Shown: positions 18,030-27,435 of the stretch, in pieces | Layout: every line of letters begins with the position of its first letter | Position numbering within the stretch: position 1 is the first letter of the stretch | From: UBA5239 sp040394635 | Lineage (GTDB): Bacteria > Verrucomicrobiota > Lentisphaeria > Victivallales > Victivallaceae | DNA: 64,000 nt | NCBI GenBank assembly: GCA_040394635.1 | Contig: JBEBRW010000019.1 | Location: 1 to 64,000 of the forward strand | Direction of reading: 5' to 3' | The notes under the pieces: generated by a model | Databases searched by the model: none | What the model was told of the DNA's origin: nothing | What the model saw: only the letters and a program-made list of their open reading frames with translations | Program-made: the position numbers and the translations under genes

Positions 18030-19295
18030 ATGATCAAATTCTTCACGGAATCCCGTTTCGGCATGTTTATTCACTTCGGCCTTTATGCCATCCCCGGCGG
18101 AATCTGGAAGGGCAAGGAACAGGGACGCAACCGCTATGCGGAGTGGATCAAGTACCAGGCGCAGTGGCCGGACGGCGGCGCGATATCCGACCAGGAATAC
18201 AATGAGCTGGCCAAAGCGTTCAATCCGGTGAAATTCAACGCGGATGAATGGGTGCTGGAAGCGAAAAATGCCGGCATGAAATACATCGTCATCACCACCA
18301 AGCACCACGACGGCTTCGCACTGTGGGACTCCCAGGCGGATGATTATAATATCGTCCGGCAGACTCCGTTCAAACGCGACCTCATTCGCGAGTTGAAGGA
18401 AGCCTGCGACCGCCACGGCATCATCCTCGGCGCATATTATTCGCATTGGCTCGACTGGAACTACCCCGGCGGCGGCCTGCCGCAATGGCCCGAGATCCCG
18501 GCCGATCCACCGGTACAACAGCCCTCCGACGCGGAATTCGAGCAGTATTTCACCCGCAAATGCCTGCCGCAGGTGACCGAACTGCTCGATGATTACGGTA
18601 TCCGCCTTTTCTGGTTCGACAACTGGTGCAAAACGCCGTTCCTGACCGACGACCGGCTTGACCGCCTGACCGGGCTGGTTCATTCGCGCGGCGGCATCGT
18701 TAACAGCCGCATCGGCGTAACCTGGAACCACACACAGGGGAACAACGCCGCCATCGACTACATCTCCATGGGGGATAACGAATTTCCTTCCGCTAAACAG
18801 GACCGCCCATGGGAAACCAGCGGCACCTTCAACGATTCCTGGGGCTACCACAAGCTCGATTTCGGCTGGAAGCCGACCGGGTACCTGCTCCGGTGCCTTA
18901 TCAGCAACGCCAGTTGCGGCGGCAATTACCAACTGAACGTCGGGCCACTGCCGGACGGCAGCATTCCCGCGCCGTCGGTCCGCCGCCTCCGTGAAGTCGG
19001 CGCCTGGCTGGCCGTCAACGGAGAAAGCATCTATGACACCACATCGTCCTCTCTGCCACAGCCTTCCTGGGGCAAATTGACGCAGGGGAAAGACGGTACG
19101 CTATATGCTCATGTATTCGTCAATGAACCGGCGTGCACGCTCCGAATCGACGGTTTGAGCCGTCCGCCCGCCTCGATCGAGATCATGGAGACGGGACAAG
19201 CGGTAAATTTCGATTTCCAGGCCGGAACCCTGCTGCTGCAAATGCCTCCGGAAAGCAAATCCCCCGACCTGAATGTCCTGAAAATCAAGAACTGA
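18030..19295 (+). CDS. Alpha-L-fucosidase, GH29 (second copy)
   Basis: The 421-residue protein has the GH29 core only: FFTESRFGMFIHFGLYAIPGG, KYIVITTKHHDGFALWDS and the nucleophile D197 in RLFWFDNW. The extra C-terminal domain of the first copy is largely absent. No signal peptide is visible, so it is probably cytoplasmic. It starts 8 bases after the PL8 stop with AAGGTAAATT before the ATG, so it belongs to the pilin-PL8 operon. Coupling of a fucosidase to a chondroitinase-like lyase suggests a fucose-bearing glycosaminoglycan or mixed mucosal glycans as substrate; this is inference. Confidence 0.92.
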   Translation: MIKFFTESRFGMFIHFGLYAIPGGIWKGKEQGRNRYAEWIKYQAQWPDGGAISDQEYNELAKAFNPVKFNADEWVLEAKNAGMKYIVITTKHHDGFALWDSQADDYNIVRQTPFKRDLIRELKEACDRHGIILGAYYSHWLDWNYPGGGLPQWPEIPADPPVQQPSDAEFEQYFTRKCLPQVTELLDDYGIRLFWFDNWCKTPFLTDDRLDRLTGLVHSRGGIVNSRIGVTWNHTQGNNAAIDYISMGDNEFPSAKQDRPWETSGTFNDSWGYHKLDFGWKPTGYLLRCLISNASCGGNYQLNVGPLPDGSIPAPSVRRLREVGAWLAVNGESIYDTTSSSLPQPSWGKLTQGKDGTLYAHVFVNEPACTLRIDGLSRPPASIEIMETGQAVNFDFQAGTLLLQMPPESKSPDLNVLKIKN

Positions 19296-19304
19296 CCCGG
19301 GATA

Positions 19305-19751
19305 TTATTTCTTCCGGTGCAGGAACCGGTGCAGCGAATTGGTGAATAACTCACGTGCTTTGTCGGAGAATGGCGGGGGACCGCCGCCGATTTCGCCGGT
19401 GCTCCGCAGTTCTTCCATCAGTTCGCGCATGGCCAGGGCATTTTTGATATTGGCGGGGGTGAAGAATTCGCCGCGCGGATTGAGAACCTCGGCTCCGCCC
19501 GCAAGGGCGCGGTCGGCCAATGGAATATCCGCGGTAACCACGAGATCGCCCGGAGAGAGGTGTTCGACAATCCAGTCGTCAGCGGCATTGAAGGCATTTC
19601 CGGCGGATGCGACTTTGACGTATTCCGAAGCAGAAGGACGCGGCGCCTGAGCGGCCACCAGTACGGTTTCCACTTTTTCGCGCTCGGCCACTTTAAGCAG
19701 AACTTCTTTCAGCGGCCGGGGAAGCGCATCGGCATCAACCAGAATCCTCAT
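19305..19751 (-). CDS. yaiI: YaiI/YqxD (UPF0178, DUF188) family protein
   Basis: The 148-residue protein matches the UPF0178 family: MRILVDADALPRPLKEVLLK, DWIVEHLSPGDLVVTADIPLADRAL, GAEVLNPRGEFFT and a C-terminal GGGPPPFSDKARELF. The family has a PIN-like fold with conserved Asp residues; its cellular role is not established. Its start overlaps the helicase stop (ATGA at 19748-19751), so the two are co-translated. It converges with the GH29 gene across a 9-base gap. Confidence 0.9.
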   Translation of the reverse strand: MRILVDADALPRPLKEVLLKVAEREKVETVLVAAQAPRPSASEYVKVASAGNAFNAADDWIVEHLSPGDLVVTADIPLADRALAGGAEVLNPRGEFFTPANIKNALAMRELMEELRSTGEIGGGPPPFSDKARELFTNSLHRFLHRKK

Positions 19752-21370
19752 TTACTTTCGGGAAGCTCTCCGCCGGCTTCGATGATGGCGGCGGCTTCGG
19801 CTTTTTCCTCGGGGGACTTGGCGGCGGCGACCTGACGCTCGTGCTCTTCCTTCTCGCGCAGCGCCATGCGGTCGCGCCATTCAAAAGGCGACGGCAGCTT
19901 GACCCACTCGTCTTCCGGAATCACACAGTGAAATTCGGTATTCTGCTGTTTTTCGAGTTCGGGCAGTACATAACCGCCGAATTCGCAAACCAGGCTGATC
20001 GACTTGCCTTTGTGCCCGGCCCGGCCGGTACGGCCGATGCGGTGCACGTAATCCTCGGCGCGCTCCGGCAGGTCATAGTTGATGACCAGCGAGACATCAT
20101 CCACGTGGATACCGCGGGCGGCCACGTCGGTGGCAATCAGGATGCGCTCGGTGCCCTTGCGGAAACGCTCGAGAATCTTCATGCGCTTCTCCTGCGGCAC
20201 GTCGCCGGAGAGCAATGCGGTGTAAATATTGTATTTGGCCAGCTGGCGCACAAGGTCCTCGTTGCGGTCCTTGCGGTTGCCGAAAATGATGACGCGTTCG
20301 TATTGCTCATGCGAAAGAATCCACAGCAGCATCGGCAGTTTTTCCTTGCGGGTGACTACGTAGAACTGTTGATCGATCAGGTCGGTGACAAGCTGTTCGG
20401 ATTCGCTTTCCATCACCGCGGGGTCGATCAGCCATTTGTCGACCAGACGGATGATGTCGGGGTCGAGCGTAGCGCTGTACAGCATGGTCTGGCGTTTGCC
20501 CGCGGGCGGGAGCTGGCTGACGATACGGCGGACGTCCGGGATAAATCCCATGTCCAGCATACGGTCAGCTTCGTCGATGACCAGGATTTCGGTTTTCGAG
20601 AGGTTCAGGTAACCGCCGCGGCTGTAGTCGATGATACGCCCGGGGGTACCGATCAGAATGTCAATGGGCTTCTCCAGCCGGTCGCGCTGTTTCTTGTAAT
20701 CCATACCGCCGAAAATCACCAGATTGTTGAGGTTGGCGAAACAGGAGAGCGCCTCGGCGTCCTTGTGAATCTGGATCGCCAGTTCACGGGTCGGAGCCAG
20801 CACCAGCGTGCGGCAGGTGCCGGGTTTGCGGTCCGGCTGCGGATTGTTCAGAATGTGGGTGAAGGCCGCAATCAGGAAAGCCGCAGTTTTGCCGGTACCG
20901 GTCTGGGCCTTGCCGGTCAGGTCGCGCCCGCTCAGCAGCACCGGCAGCGATTTGGCCTGAATCGGTGTGCAGTATTTGAAGTCCAGATCCTGCAGACCGT
21001 ACAGGATATCGTCGTGGATCGGCAGGTCGCCGAAACGGACCTTGCCCTCTTCCTCGGGGACGATTTCCAGGCGCTCCGGTCGCTCCGGTTTCCGCCGTTC
21101 CATTACCGGCGCGGAGGACTCCGTCGATTCGTATTTTTTCGGCTTCTGTTTCTTCTTCTTCCGGTCGCGTTTACGCTCGTCTCTTTCGGCGGCGGCGACA
21201 ATGATTTCGGAAACTTCAGGAGCGGAACGTTTCTTTCTCTGGCGATTCTTTTTCTTCTCGTCGGACTGCGGAGGCGGATTGTGGGCGGCGGGCGCAGCAG
21301 ATGGGCGCACAGCAGGCGCGGCGGGTTCAACTTTGAGAAGACCGGTAAGTTTTTTCAGAAAATTCAGCAA
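19748..21370 (-). CDS. DEAD-box ATP-dependent RNA helicase
   Basis: The 540-residue protein has a basic, Lys/Arg-rich extension of about 100 residues, then all DEAD-box motifs: Q-motif region (DLDFKYCTPIQAKSLP), AQTGTGKT, PTRELA, GTPGR, DEAD, SAT, and in the second domain IIFGNRKD, ATDVAARGIHVDDVSLVINYD and HRIGRTGRAG. It unwinds RNA, probably in ribosome assembly or RNA turnover (RhlE/RhlB-like). The frame starts at a TTG (21370) with AGGAT before it; no better start is seen downstream of the promoter at 21407-21434. Operon with yaiI. Confidence 0.93.
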   Translation of the reverse strand: MLNFLKKLTGLLKVEPAAPAVRPSAAPAAHNPPPQSDEKKKNRQRKKRSAPEVSEIIVAAAERDERKRDRKKKKQKPKKYESTESSAPVMERRKPERPERLEIVPEEEGKVRFGDLPIHDDILYGLQDLDFKYCTPIQAKSLPVLLSGRDLTGKAQTGTGKTAAFLIAAFTHILNNPQPDRKPGTCRTLVLAPTRELAIQIHKDAEALSCFANLNNLVIFGGMDYKKQRDRLEKPIDILIGTPGRIIDYSRGGYLNLSKTEILVIDEADRMLDMGFIPDVRRIVSQLPPAGKRQTMLYSATLDPDIIRLVDKWLIDPAVMESESEQLVTDLIDQQFYVVTRKEKLPMLLWILSHEQYERVIIFGNRKDRNEDLVRQLAKYNIYTALLSGDVPQEKRMKILERFRKGTERILIATDVAARGIHVDDVSLVINYDLPERAEDYVHRIGRTGRAGHKGKSISLVCEFGGYVLPELEKQQNTEFHCVIPEDEWVKLPSPFEWRDRMALREKEEHERQVAAAKSPEEKAEAAAIIEAGGELPESK

Positions 21371-21406
21371 AACTAGTTTATCCTATGTTAGATTCAGCAA
21401 ACTACT

Positions 21407-21434
21407 ACTATAGCATAAGTCTGCTGAAAATCAA
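21407..21434 (-). promoter_or_regulatory. Promoter of the helicase-yaiI operon
   Basis: Minus strand TTGATT (21429-21434), 16 bases, TATAGT (21407-21412). It lies in the 69-base gap before the helicase start. Confidence 0.6.
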
Positions 21435-21439
21435 GGGCT

Positions 21440-22405
21440 TCAGCGAATATTCCAGTAAGGAAGTGGAAAGTCTGCCATGGTATGGAGCCCGGCCGAACTG
21501 CGCCGGAGCGCCGCCGCACAATTCAAGACGATCGCCGCCGACCCGGTATCGCCGTTGATTCCCCCCTCGATCCGGCTGGTAAACGAGGGGTTACCGGTGA
21601 TTTCGACCTGGTCGTGGGGAGTCTTTTCGCCGTCGGTGGCTTTGAAGAAAAGTTCAATTTTCCGGTCCTCGCCCACATAACCGGCGACGGTCTGTTGAAT
21701 GCCGGCGACCTTGCCGTCAGGGCCGGTCACCGGGTTGATTTCGTTGTCGAAGCGCGTGATCTCCCACTGAAAAGCGTCGGCCAGCATCCACATCGACTCC
21801 GTCAGCCCGATATGGCCGAAACCGCCGGCGGCGTTCTTCGCCGCGAATTCATCGGGAGTCATGCCAACGCCGACTTTGTACTGGAACTGCGGGCGGCGAA
21901 ACGCGGTATTCTGAACCCGCGAGATCCGGATATGGTCGATTTGCTGGCAGATCGAACTCATGACCAGCGGCAGGAAATCCATCAGGAAGCCGGGGTTCAC
22001 GCCGGTGCCGACCACCGCCACCCCGCGCCGCCGCGCCGCCACATCCAGCTCGGCCGCCAGGCGCGGCACGGTCTTCCAAGGATAAGCCAGCTCCTCGCAG
22101 GTGGTCACCACCGGCACACTGCAGGAAATGACTTCCTTCAGCGCTTCCGCGGCCGCCGCCAGCGACGACACGGTGGTGACGATTGCCGCGTCGGCCTCAA
22201 CTTTGTTCAGCAGTCCGCGGATGGAACTCTCCACCTTCACCCCGCTCGGGGCTCCGCCGCACAATTCGCCGAGATCCCTGCCCTGCAGCGCCGGATCGCT
22301 GTCCACCGCGCCGACGAACTCGAAATGCTCTTTATTCCGGGCTGCCCTGGCAATCATCAATCCGACTTGCCCGGCTCCGACTAACACCAGATTTAGCTTT
22401 CTCAT
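21440..22405 (-). CDS. NAD(P)-dependent dehydrogenase, 2,4-diaminopentanoate dehydrogenase / DapB-like
   Basis: The 321-residue protein begins with a Rossmann motif (LNLVLVGAGQVGLMIARAA). The VVGTGVNPGFLMDFLPL block and the later GIGLTE-like stretch (GGFGHIGLTESMWMLADAF) resemble the dihydrodipicolinate-reductase-like family that includes 2,4-diaminopentanoate dehydrogenase of ornithine fermentation. Other members are uncharacterised, so the substrate is uncertain. I chose the ATG at 22405, preceded by AGAGGAC, over the longer frame from 22429. It overlaps the upstream MFS transporter by 74 bases, which strongly couples the two genes. Possibly the transporter supplies its amino-acid-like substrate. 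Confidence 0.7.
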   Translation of the reverse strand: MRKLNLVLVGAGQVGLMIARAARNKEHFEFVGAVDSDPALQGRDLGELCGGAPSGVKVESSIRGLLNKVEADAAIVTTVSSLAAAAEALKEVISCSVPVVTTCEELAYPWKTVPRLAAELDVAARRRGVAVVGTGVNPGFLMDFLPLVMSSICQQIDHIRISRVQNTAFRRPQFQYKVGVGMTPDEFAAKNAAGGFGHIGLTESMWMLADAFQWEITRFDNEINPVTGPDGKVAGIQQTVAGYVGEDRKIELFFKATDGEKTPHDQVEITGNPSFTSRIEGGINGDTGSAAIVLNCAAALRRSSAGLHTMADFPLPYWNIR

Positions 22406-23612
22406 ACTTTGTCCTCTGCCAAATAACAATCATGAACATCGGTACCAGGATGGCAAACACCAACGCCCCGACATAAAAAATACTCCGTACCCCGAAATGA
22501 AAAATGATATATCCCCCCATGACCGAGCTGATCAGCGAACCGCCGACCCGCGCGCTGGCCGACAAGCCGAACACCGAACCGCGTTTGGACGGCGGCGTGG
22601 CCCGCGACAACATGGTCTGGAAAACCGGGTCGATCCCGCCCGCGAAAAAATAGTTCAGGAAACGCCCGAAACCGAGCATCCCCAGCGAACCGGAGAAACC
22701 CTGCACAAGCATCATCAGCGCGGAGCCGATGGCCGCCGGGATGACGATTTTGCCCGGCGAGAAACGGTCGCTCAGGTACCCCAGCAGCAGTCCGGAAATG
22801 ATCCCGGCCACAGCGGCGATCGCACTGATGACGGCGGTCCACTTGGCGGTGTCTTCCGGCCCGTGGACCTCCTCCACCAGCATCGCCACAAACGGACTGT
22901 CGAAATTACGCGCCACCCCGATGAAAAGGAATAGAATAAGCAGGCTCCATACCGCCAGGCTGAAACTCGGCACCAGGCGTTTTTTAATCGACGGCTGCAG
23001 CCGCGCCATGGCTTCTTTTTTGCGCGCCATATCCCTCGGCACAAACTCCTCTTCGACGAAAAACAACACCAGCGCGGCAGCCGCCAGCAGCATGAATCCG
23101 CATATGAAAAACGTCCAGGTAAAACCGAGCTTGCTGATCGTATACCCCCCGATCACGAACCCGATCATGTTGCCGCTCCACAGCGCCGAACTCAGCGCGC
23201 CGAGCGCGAAACCGTGTTTCTCCTCCGGCGTGGTACTGCACACCAGCGTCTGCGCCGCATTCACCGTGCCGGAAAAAACCCCGACCACGAAACGCAGAAA
23301 AACCAGGATAAACGGCAGCGGCGAAAAAGCCATCAACGGCATAATCAACCCCGAAAGCAAGTTGGCGCGCAGCAGCATGATCTTGCGCCCGAAGCGGTCC
23401 GCCAGCACACCCCACAGCGGCGTAAAAATGCAGAACCCGACCTGTCCGGCGAAGTAAAACGCCGCCACCCAGACACCGCGGACGCTGTCATCGGAAATAT
23501 TCATTTGGTCGCGCAGGAAGATGGGGATAAAAGGCACTACGGCCCCGAAGGCTGCCAGCGATAAAATCTGCGAAAGCCAGACAAAAAATAAATTTTTCTT
23601 CCAGTTAACCAT
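22332..23612 (-). CDS. MFS transporter (12 TM)
   Basis: The 426-residue protein has about 12 hydrophobic helices and the MFS signature between helices 2 and 3 (GVLADRFGRKIMLLRANLLSG), repeated in the second half (LGYLSDRFSPGKIVIPAAIGSA). It resembles drug/solute efflux members of the family (MdtG-like). The direction and substrate cannot be read. Its last 74 bases overlap the dehydrogenase gene. The ribosome site before the ATG is weak. A perfect 15-bp palindrome (23710-23724) lies about 100 bases upstream. Confidence 0.9.
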   Translation of the reverse strand: MVNWKKNLFFVWLSQILSLAAFGAVVPFIPIFLRDQMNISDDSVRGVWVAAFYFAGQVGFCIFTPLWGVLADRFGRKIMLLRANLLSGLIMPLMAFSPLPFILVFLRFVVGVFSGTVNAAQTLVCSTTPEEKHGFALGALSSALWSGNMIGFVIGGYTISKLGFTWTFFICGFMLLAAAALVLFFVEEEFVPRDMARKKEAMARLQPSIKKRLVPSFSLAVWSLLILFLFIGVARNFDSPFVAMLVEEVHGPEDTAKWTAVISAIAAVAGIISGLLLGYLSDRFSPGKIVIPAAIGSALMMLVQGFSGSLGMLGFGRFLNYFFAGGIDPVFQTMLSRATPPSKRGSVFGLSASARVGGSLISSVMGGYIIFHFGVRSIFYVGALVFAILVPMFMIVIWQRTKYEKAKSGVSRSRASRIDDCQGSPE

Positions 23613-23753
23613 GGTGGAACCGCATATCTGTCCTTGAACAATATGCAGTTTAATTTACACCCCATTTGAAAAATTCCCAATAGGGTACGGCAAAAAAGAG
23701 ACATTTCCATGTTAAACTTTAACATCCCGGAAAAATCACTTTCAGAAGCCGCG
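23613..23753. promoter_or_regulatory. Intergenic region with TGTTAAA-c-TTTAACA palindrome
   Basis: The 141-base gap between the GH106-like stop and the MFS start contains a perfect 7-bp inverted repeat with one central base (23710-23724). I see no convincing promoter pair. The palindrome could be an operator for the MFS-dehydrogenase pair or a weak transcript end for the GH106-like gene. Confidence 0.4.
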
Positions 23754-26486
23754 TTACCCGATGCGCACCGGGCCAAGCAGCCCGGACGGCAGGTCGGCCA
23801 GCCGGTCGTGATTGCCCAGCGCATTGAATACTTCCAGTTCCAGTTCGTATTTGCCGGGCTGCAGGCAGCCCAGTCCGGTCATGAACGGGTTGCCGATGCA
23901 GACTTTCAGGAGCTCGCCGTTCAGCTTCACATTGACGCCGTCGATGACCCGCCCCATGTCCAGATGATACGTCCGCGCTTCCGGCACCTCGAACACCCGC
24001 CGGTAAACCGCACGGCCCGAGTATGTGCCGTAGCCCAGCACCGACCACGGCTGCAGAACATCCAGCGTGAACTTGTCGTCGCACGCGGTCAGGTAAGGCA
24101 GCGCCTTCTGCCCGTGACGATAGATCGCCTGAAAATTGCCGTACAGATACGGCATTTCCGTGAATACGGCGCCGCGCAGTTGGACGACATTCAGGGTCGG
24201 CACGCTGCCGGTGCGCAGCATCGGCGTAATGTCAGCTTCCAGGTTCAGGCAGTCGTAACGCCGCGATTTCTTGAAATCCGTCACCGGGCAATCGTTAACC
24301 GTGAGCACCCAGTCGTCGCCATCCAGCGCACTGACATCCATAACGAGCATCACGCGGCCATTGCCGGAGTAGAGGAAGCGGGACTGGATATATTCCGGGT
24401 TCTCCTCCGGACAGCACTGACGGTGAAGCAGATCGAACATCTCCGTAAAACTGTTTTTGATGGTCCAGACGTTCAGCGGCACATGGTTTTCGTCGAACTG
24501 CACGCTCCAGCCGTCGCGCAGGGCGACCGCCTTGGTGAAGTCGGGTTCGCGCACCGTTTCGCCCGGGGCCAGCAGCCGCGAGCTCCGCGGCGCCAGGTGG
24601 AGCGCCACGCCGTCAAGCGTACCCGTGAACACATGGTTCGCACGGTTAAATGCAAAACTGTAGACCGCGCCGTCCACTTTGACCTGACGGAGCAGGATAT
24701 CCTGCGCGCCCTCGCCGGCGACAACCGGCCCGGGAATCGCGTCAAACGGCAGTTCATCGACCACCGTGCAGGGCCACGTGCCGCCTTCCAGCAGCGCGGG
24801 CTGTTCGGCGTAAACCCAGAGCTTGCCGCCCAGCTTCACGTATTCGTCCAGCAACGCCGCGGTGCCGGCCTCCATCCAGGAGCAGTGCGCCACGATAAAA
24901 TACGGGAACTCCGCGAGCAGTTTTTCCGCCCCCCACTCCGCCATGGTGAGCTCGTCGAGGAAGTCAAAGTCCTTGTGATGCGAGAGCAGGTATTCGGAAA
25001 AGCGGTGCATGGCTGCTTCGCGCGGGTCGGTCCGGTACTCCCCGGTGAAGCGGCAGTAAAAACTCGGCGCTGAATAGAGCACGCCCAACTGAACCGTGGT
25101 TTCGCCGCCGGCCATGAATTCACAAATCTGCTTGGCTTCGCTCCACAACTGGTGGATCTGCGGCCACTGCGAGTGCTGATAAAAGAGCGGCGGCGGCACT
25201 TCGTCCTTGCGCGGGCCATCCAGCGAATAACTCAGTCCGTGGACGTTGAAATAAGTGATGCCCATGGCGATATGATAATCCAGAATGAACCGGATGTCCG
25301 CCAGGCTGGTTTCGCTGCCGGTCACCGCCAGCGCATCGCTCCCCGCCTGCGGTTTGTCAAAAAGCCGCGCGGCGGATACCACCACTTTTAAACCGGTATG
25401 GTACGACGAACAATCCGGCCACGCCACCAGCGCGCCCAGCGGGTCGCTGCAGGGCAGATCGAGATATTTGTAACAGCGCAATTCGTTCGGCCACCAGAGC
25501 GACACCCACCCCAGGAACTCCGTCCGGCTCAGGTGTCCGATGCTCTCGATGCCATGTTCGCGGCACCAGTCCTGCGTCTGCTCCAGGTAAGAGGAGCACA
25601 GCAGCCGCATCTGGGTCTGCCGGTAATGATGGCGCAGCAGAGGCGATTTCCCGTCGATATCCAGCGCCAGGTGCGCCAGGTGCGGCAGCAGGTCATAGCC
25701 GTGTTCTTCCTGGAACTCAGCGGCGAAGCTGCCGGTCCACGGGAAAAATCCGGCCGGAGCCGGCTCGTCCATAAATGTCGAAACCATCACATCATTGAAC
25801 AATTCCCCGCCGAGCTGGCGGATGTATTCCGCATGGGTGTATTCGATGAAGCGCCGGGTGGTTTCCGGGTTCATGATATCACTGTTGTGACCAGTGCTCT
25901 GCCGCACCACCTGGGCCACGACGATCCGGCAATCCCGGTCCGCCTTCCACATCAGGGCAAAGCGTTTGGGGTTCATCCCGACCCGCCAGTGCGGCGCGCC
26001 GACTTTGACCGCTTCCGAGTAGGCGCTGTGGCTGATATAGCGCCGGTGCCAGCTGGGGCTGACCGTGCCGCAGTGCGCCGTGATATCCTCGATCGCGCCG
26101 TCCGAAACGGCAAAACAGCGCAGCACGCACCCTTCCTGTTCCAGCGACTGCTCGACCATTTCACCGGCCCGCGCCTCGATGTGGGTGAAAACCAGATGCT
26201 GGGCCATCAGCTCCGGATTGTTCCAGATAACCCGGTTCCCGGCCACCGGCGAGGGATAATAATCCTCGTCCCAGATCGCCATTTTGATCCCGCGCTGACG
26301 GCACACCTCGGCAATGGTCCGCATGGCGTCCCACCACGCCTCCGACATGTACGGCGTCCGCAGCCCCTGCCGGGCGTGCGCGTACAGGCATTCGATGCCG
26401 CAATCGGCAGCATCGTTTACCTGGCGGATCAGCTCCTCGCGCTCCAGCAAGTGATTCAGAAAATATTGACCGGCAATGTTAATCAT
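23754..26486 (-). CDS. Putative alpha-L-rhamnosidase, GH106-like, cytoplasmic
   Basis: The 910-residue protein opens with a short barrel-like start (GIECLYAHARQGLRTPYMSEAWW, GIKMAIWDEDYYPSPVAG), carries FIEYTHAEYIRQLGGELFNDVMVSTFMDEP (a likely catalytic-acid strand), a C-terminal galactose-binding-like sandwich and ends LGNHDRLADLPSGLLGPVRI, a phrasing I associate with GH106 rhamnosidases. Rhamnosidases remove terminal alpha-L-rhamnose from pectin or glycosides. There is no signal peptide. It follows the MtfA gene by 30 bases in the same direction and has no adjacent regulator. Assignment to GH106 is from family memory; a related uncharacterised glycosidase family is possible. Confidence 0.7.
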   Translation of the reverse strand: MINIAGQYFLNHLLEREELIRQVNDAADCGIECLYAHARQGLRTPYMSEAWWDAMRTIAEVCRQRGIKMAIWDEDYYPSPVAGNRVIWNNPELMAQHLVFTHIEARAGEMVEQSLEQEGCVLRCFAVSDGAIEDITAHCGTVSPSWHRRYISHSAYSEAVKVGAPHWRVGMNPKRFALMWKADRDCRIVVAQVVRQSTGHNSDIMNPETTRRFIEYTHAEYIRQLGGELFNDVMVSTFMDEPAPAGFFPWTGSFAAEFQEEHGYDLLPHLAHLALDIDGKSPLLRHHYRQTQMRLLCSSYLEQTQDWCREHGIESIGHLSRTEFLGWVSLWWPNELRCYKYLDLPCSDPLGALVAWPDCSSYHTGLKVVVSAARLFDKPQAGSDALAVTGSETSLADIRFILDYHIAMGITYFNVHGLSYSLDGPRKDEVPPPLFYQHSQWPQIHQLWSEAKQICEFMAGGETTVQLGVLYSAPSFYCRFTGEYRTDPREAAMHRFSEYLLSHHKDFDFLDELTMAEWGAEKLLAEFPYFIVAHCSWMEAGTAALLDEYVKLGGKLWVYAEQPALLEGGTWPCTVVDELPFDAIPGPVVAGEGAQDILLRQVKVDGAVYSFAFNRANHVFTGTLDGVALHLAPRSSRLLAPGETVREPDFTKAVALRDGWSVQFDENHVPLNVWTIKNSFTEMFDLLHRQCCPEENPEYIQSRFLYSGNGRVMLVMDVSALDGDDWVLTVNDCPVTDFKKSRRYDCLNLEADITPMLRTGSVPTLNVVQLRGAVFTEMPYLYGNFQAIYRHGQKALPYLTACDDKFTLDVLQPWSVLGYGTYSGRAVYRRVFEVPEARTYHLDMGRVIDGVNVKLNGELLKVCIGNPFMTGLGCLQPGKYELELEVFNALGNHDRLADLPSGLLGPVRIG

Positions 26487-26516
26487 GATTATTCGTTCCC
26501 ATATATAATAGTAGTT

Positions 26517-27368
26517 TTAAGATTCATGCTGTTTTTCGACGATTTCCCATTGCACGGGGTCGAGTTTATAATACTTGGCCAGCTCCCGGTACATGGCGGG
26601 ATGTGTCTCGCGGGTGACCACCGGATTGCAGAAAAACGCCTCGGTGATGACGGCGAAAAATTCGACCGGGTTCTCCGCCCCGTACTCGTCGATGCTGTGG
26701 TATTCATGGTGCTTGACCTGACGGCGCAGCTTCTGGAACTCGGCGTTCATCACGTCTTCCCAGCGCTGGTAATCCTCCTGGCTCTCCAGCGCGGGCATGC
26801 CGTTGGCCACACCGTTAAGCTGGTCCAGCTGGTGGGCGAATTCGTGCAGTACCACATTGCGGTGGCCGTGAACCCGGCGGGCGTCGGCCAGCGTGTCGCT
26901 CCAGGAGAGCACCAGCGAACCGCTGCCCCAGGACTCCCCGAGTTTCGCCACGTCCTCCTCCTCCAGCACCTGCCCGCCGACCACAACCTGGTGATCCGAC
27001 CAATAGACATGGGGATGGACGATGATGCTGCGGAGCTTCGGGTAAAAATCCGCATCGTTGTTCAGGATCAGCAGACAGGCCAGCGCGGCGATGGTCACCC
27101 GGACTTCGTCGGTGACTTCCAGCCCGTCGCAACCCTCGTATTCTTTCTCATGGAGGAAAATCGCAATTTTCCCGTAGAGCTTTTCCTTCAAATCGTCAGG
27201 CAACCGATGACAGAGGGCGACTTCGTTAACGATCGCCTTGCGCTCCTCGCTCAGTCCCTCGAGCGTATACCGTTCCCGGTACCGCCGCCGGAAAAATCCG
27301 GACCAGCAGGTCCAGGTAATCACCGCGACGCCGATCATGACGATCACAATAATATCCAGCAATTCCAT
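26517..27368 (-). CDS. mtfA: MtfA-like zinc metallopeptidase (M90)
   Basis: The 283-residue protein has an N-terminal hydrophobic segment (LLDIIVIVMIGVAVITWTCW) and the M90 features: the HExxH motif H175-E-F-A-H179 in VVLHEFAHQLD, preceded by VLSWSDTLADARRVHGHRN, and a downstream glutamate in PVEFFAVITEAFF. In E. coli MtfA acts as a peptidase linked to Mlc and sugar phosphotransferase control. The membrane segment at the start differs from soluble E. coli MtfA. It is upstream of the GH106-like gene in the same direction. Confidence 0.9.
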   Translation of the reverse strand: MELLDIIVIVMIGVAVITWTCWSGFFRRRYRERYTLEGLSEERKAIVNEVALCHRLPDDLKEKLYGKIAIFLHEKEYEGCDGLEVTDEVRVTIAALACLLILNNDADFYPKLRSIIVHPHVYWSDHQVVVGGQVLEEEDVAKLGESWGSGSLVLSWSDTLADARRVHGHRNVVLHEFAHQLDQLNGVANGMPALESQEDYQRWEDVMNAEFQKLRRQVKHHEYHSIDEYGAENPVEFFAVITEAFFCNPVVTRETHPAMYRELAKYYKLDPVQWEIVEKQHES

Positions 27369-27435
27369 AAAATGCCCTTATTCCTCAATATAGCATTTAG
27401 TAAATATCAGGCCTTTTGCGGAAAATGCAAATCAA

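Noticed and set aside
19841..21376. Plus-strand open frame opposite the DEAD-box helicase
   Set aside because: The helicase on the other strand has all family motifs; the antisense frame has none.
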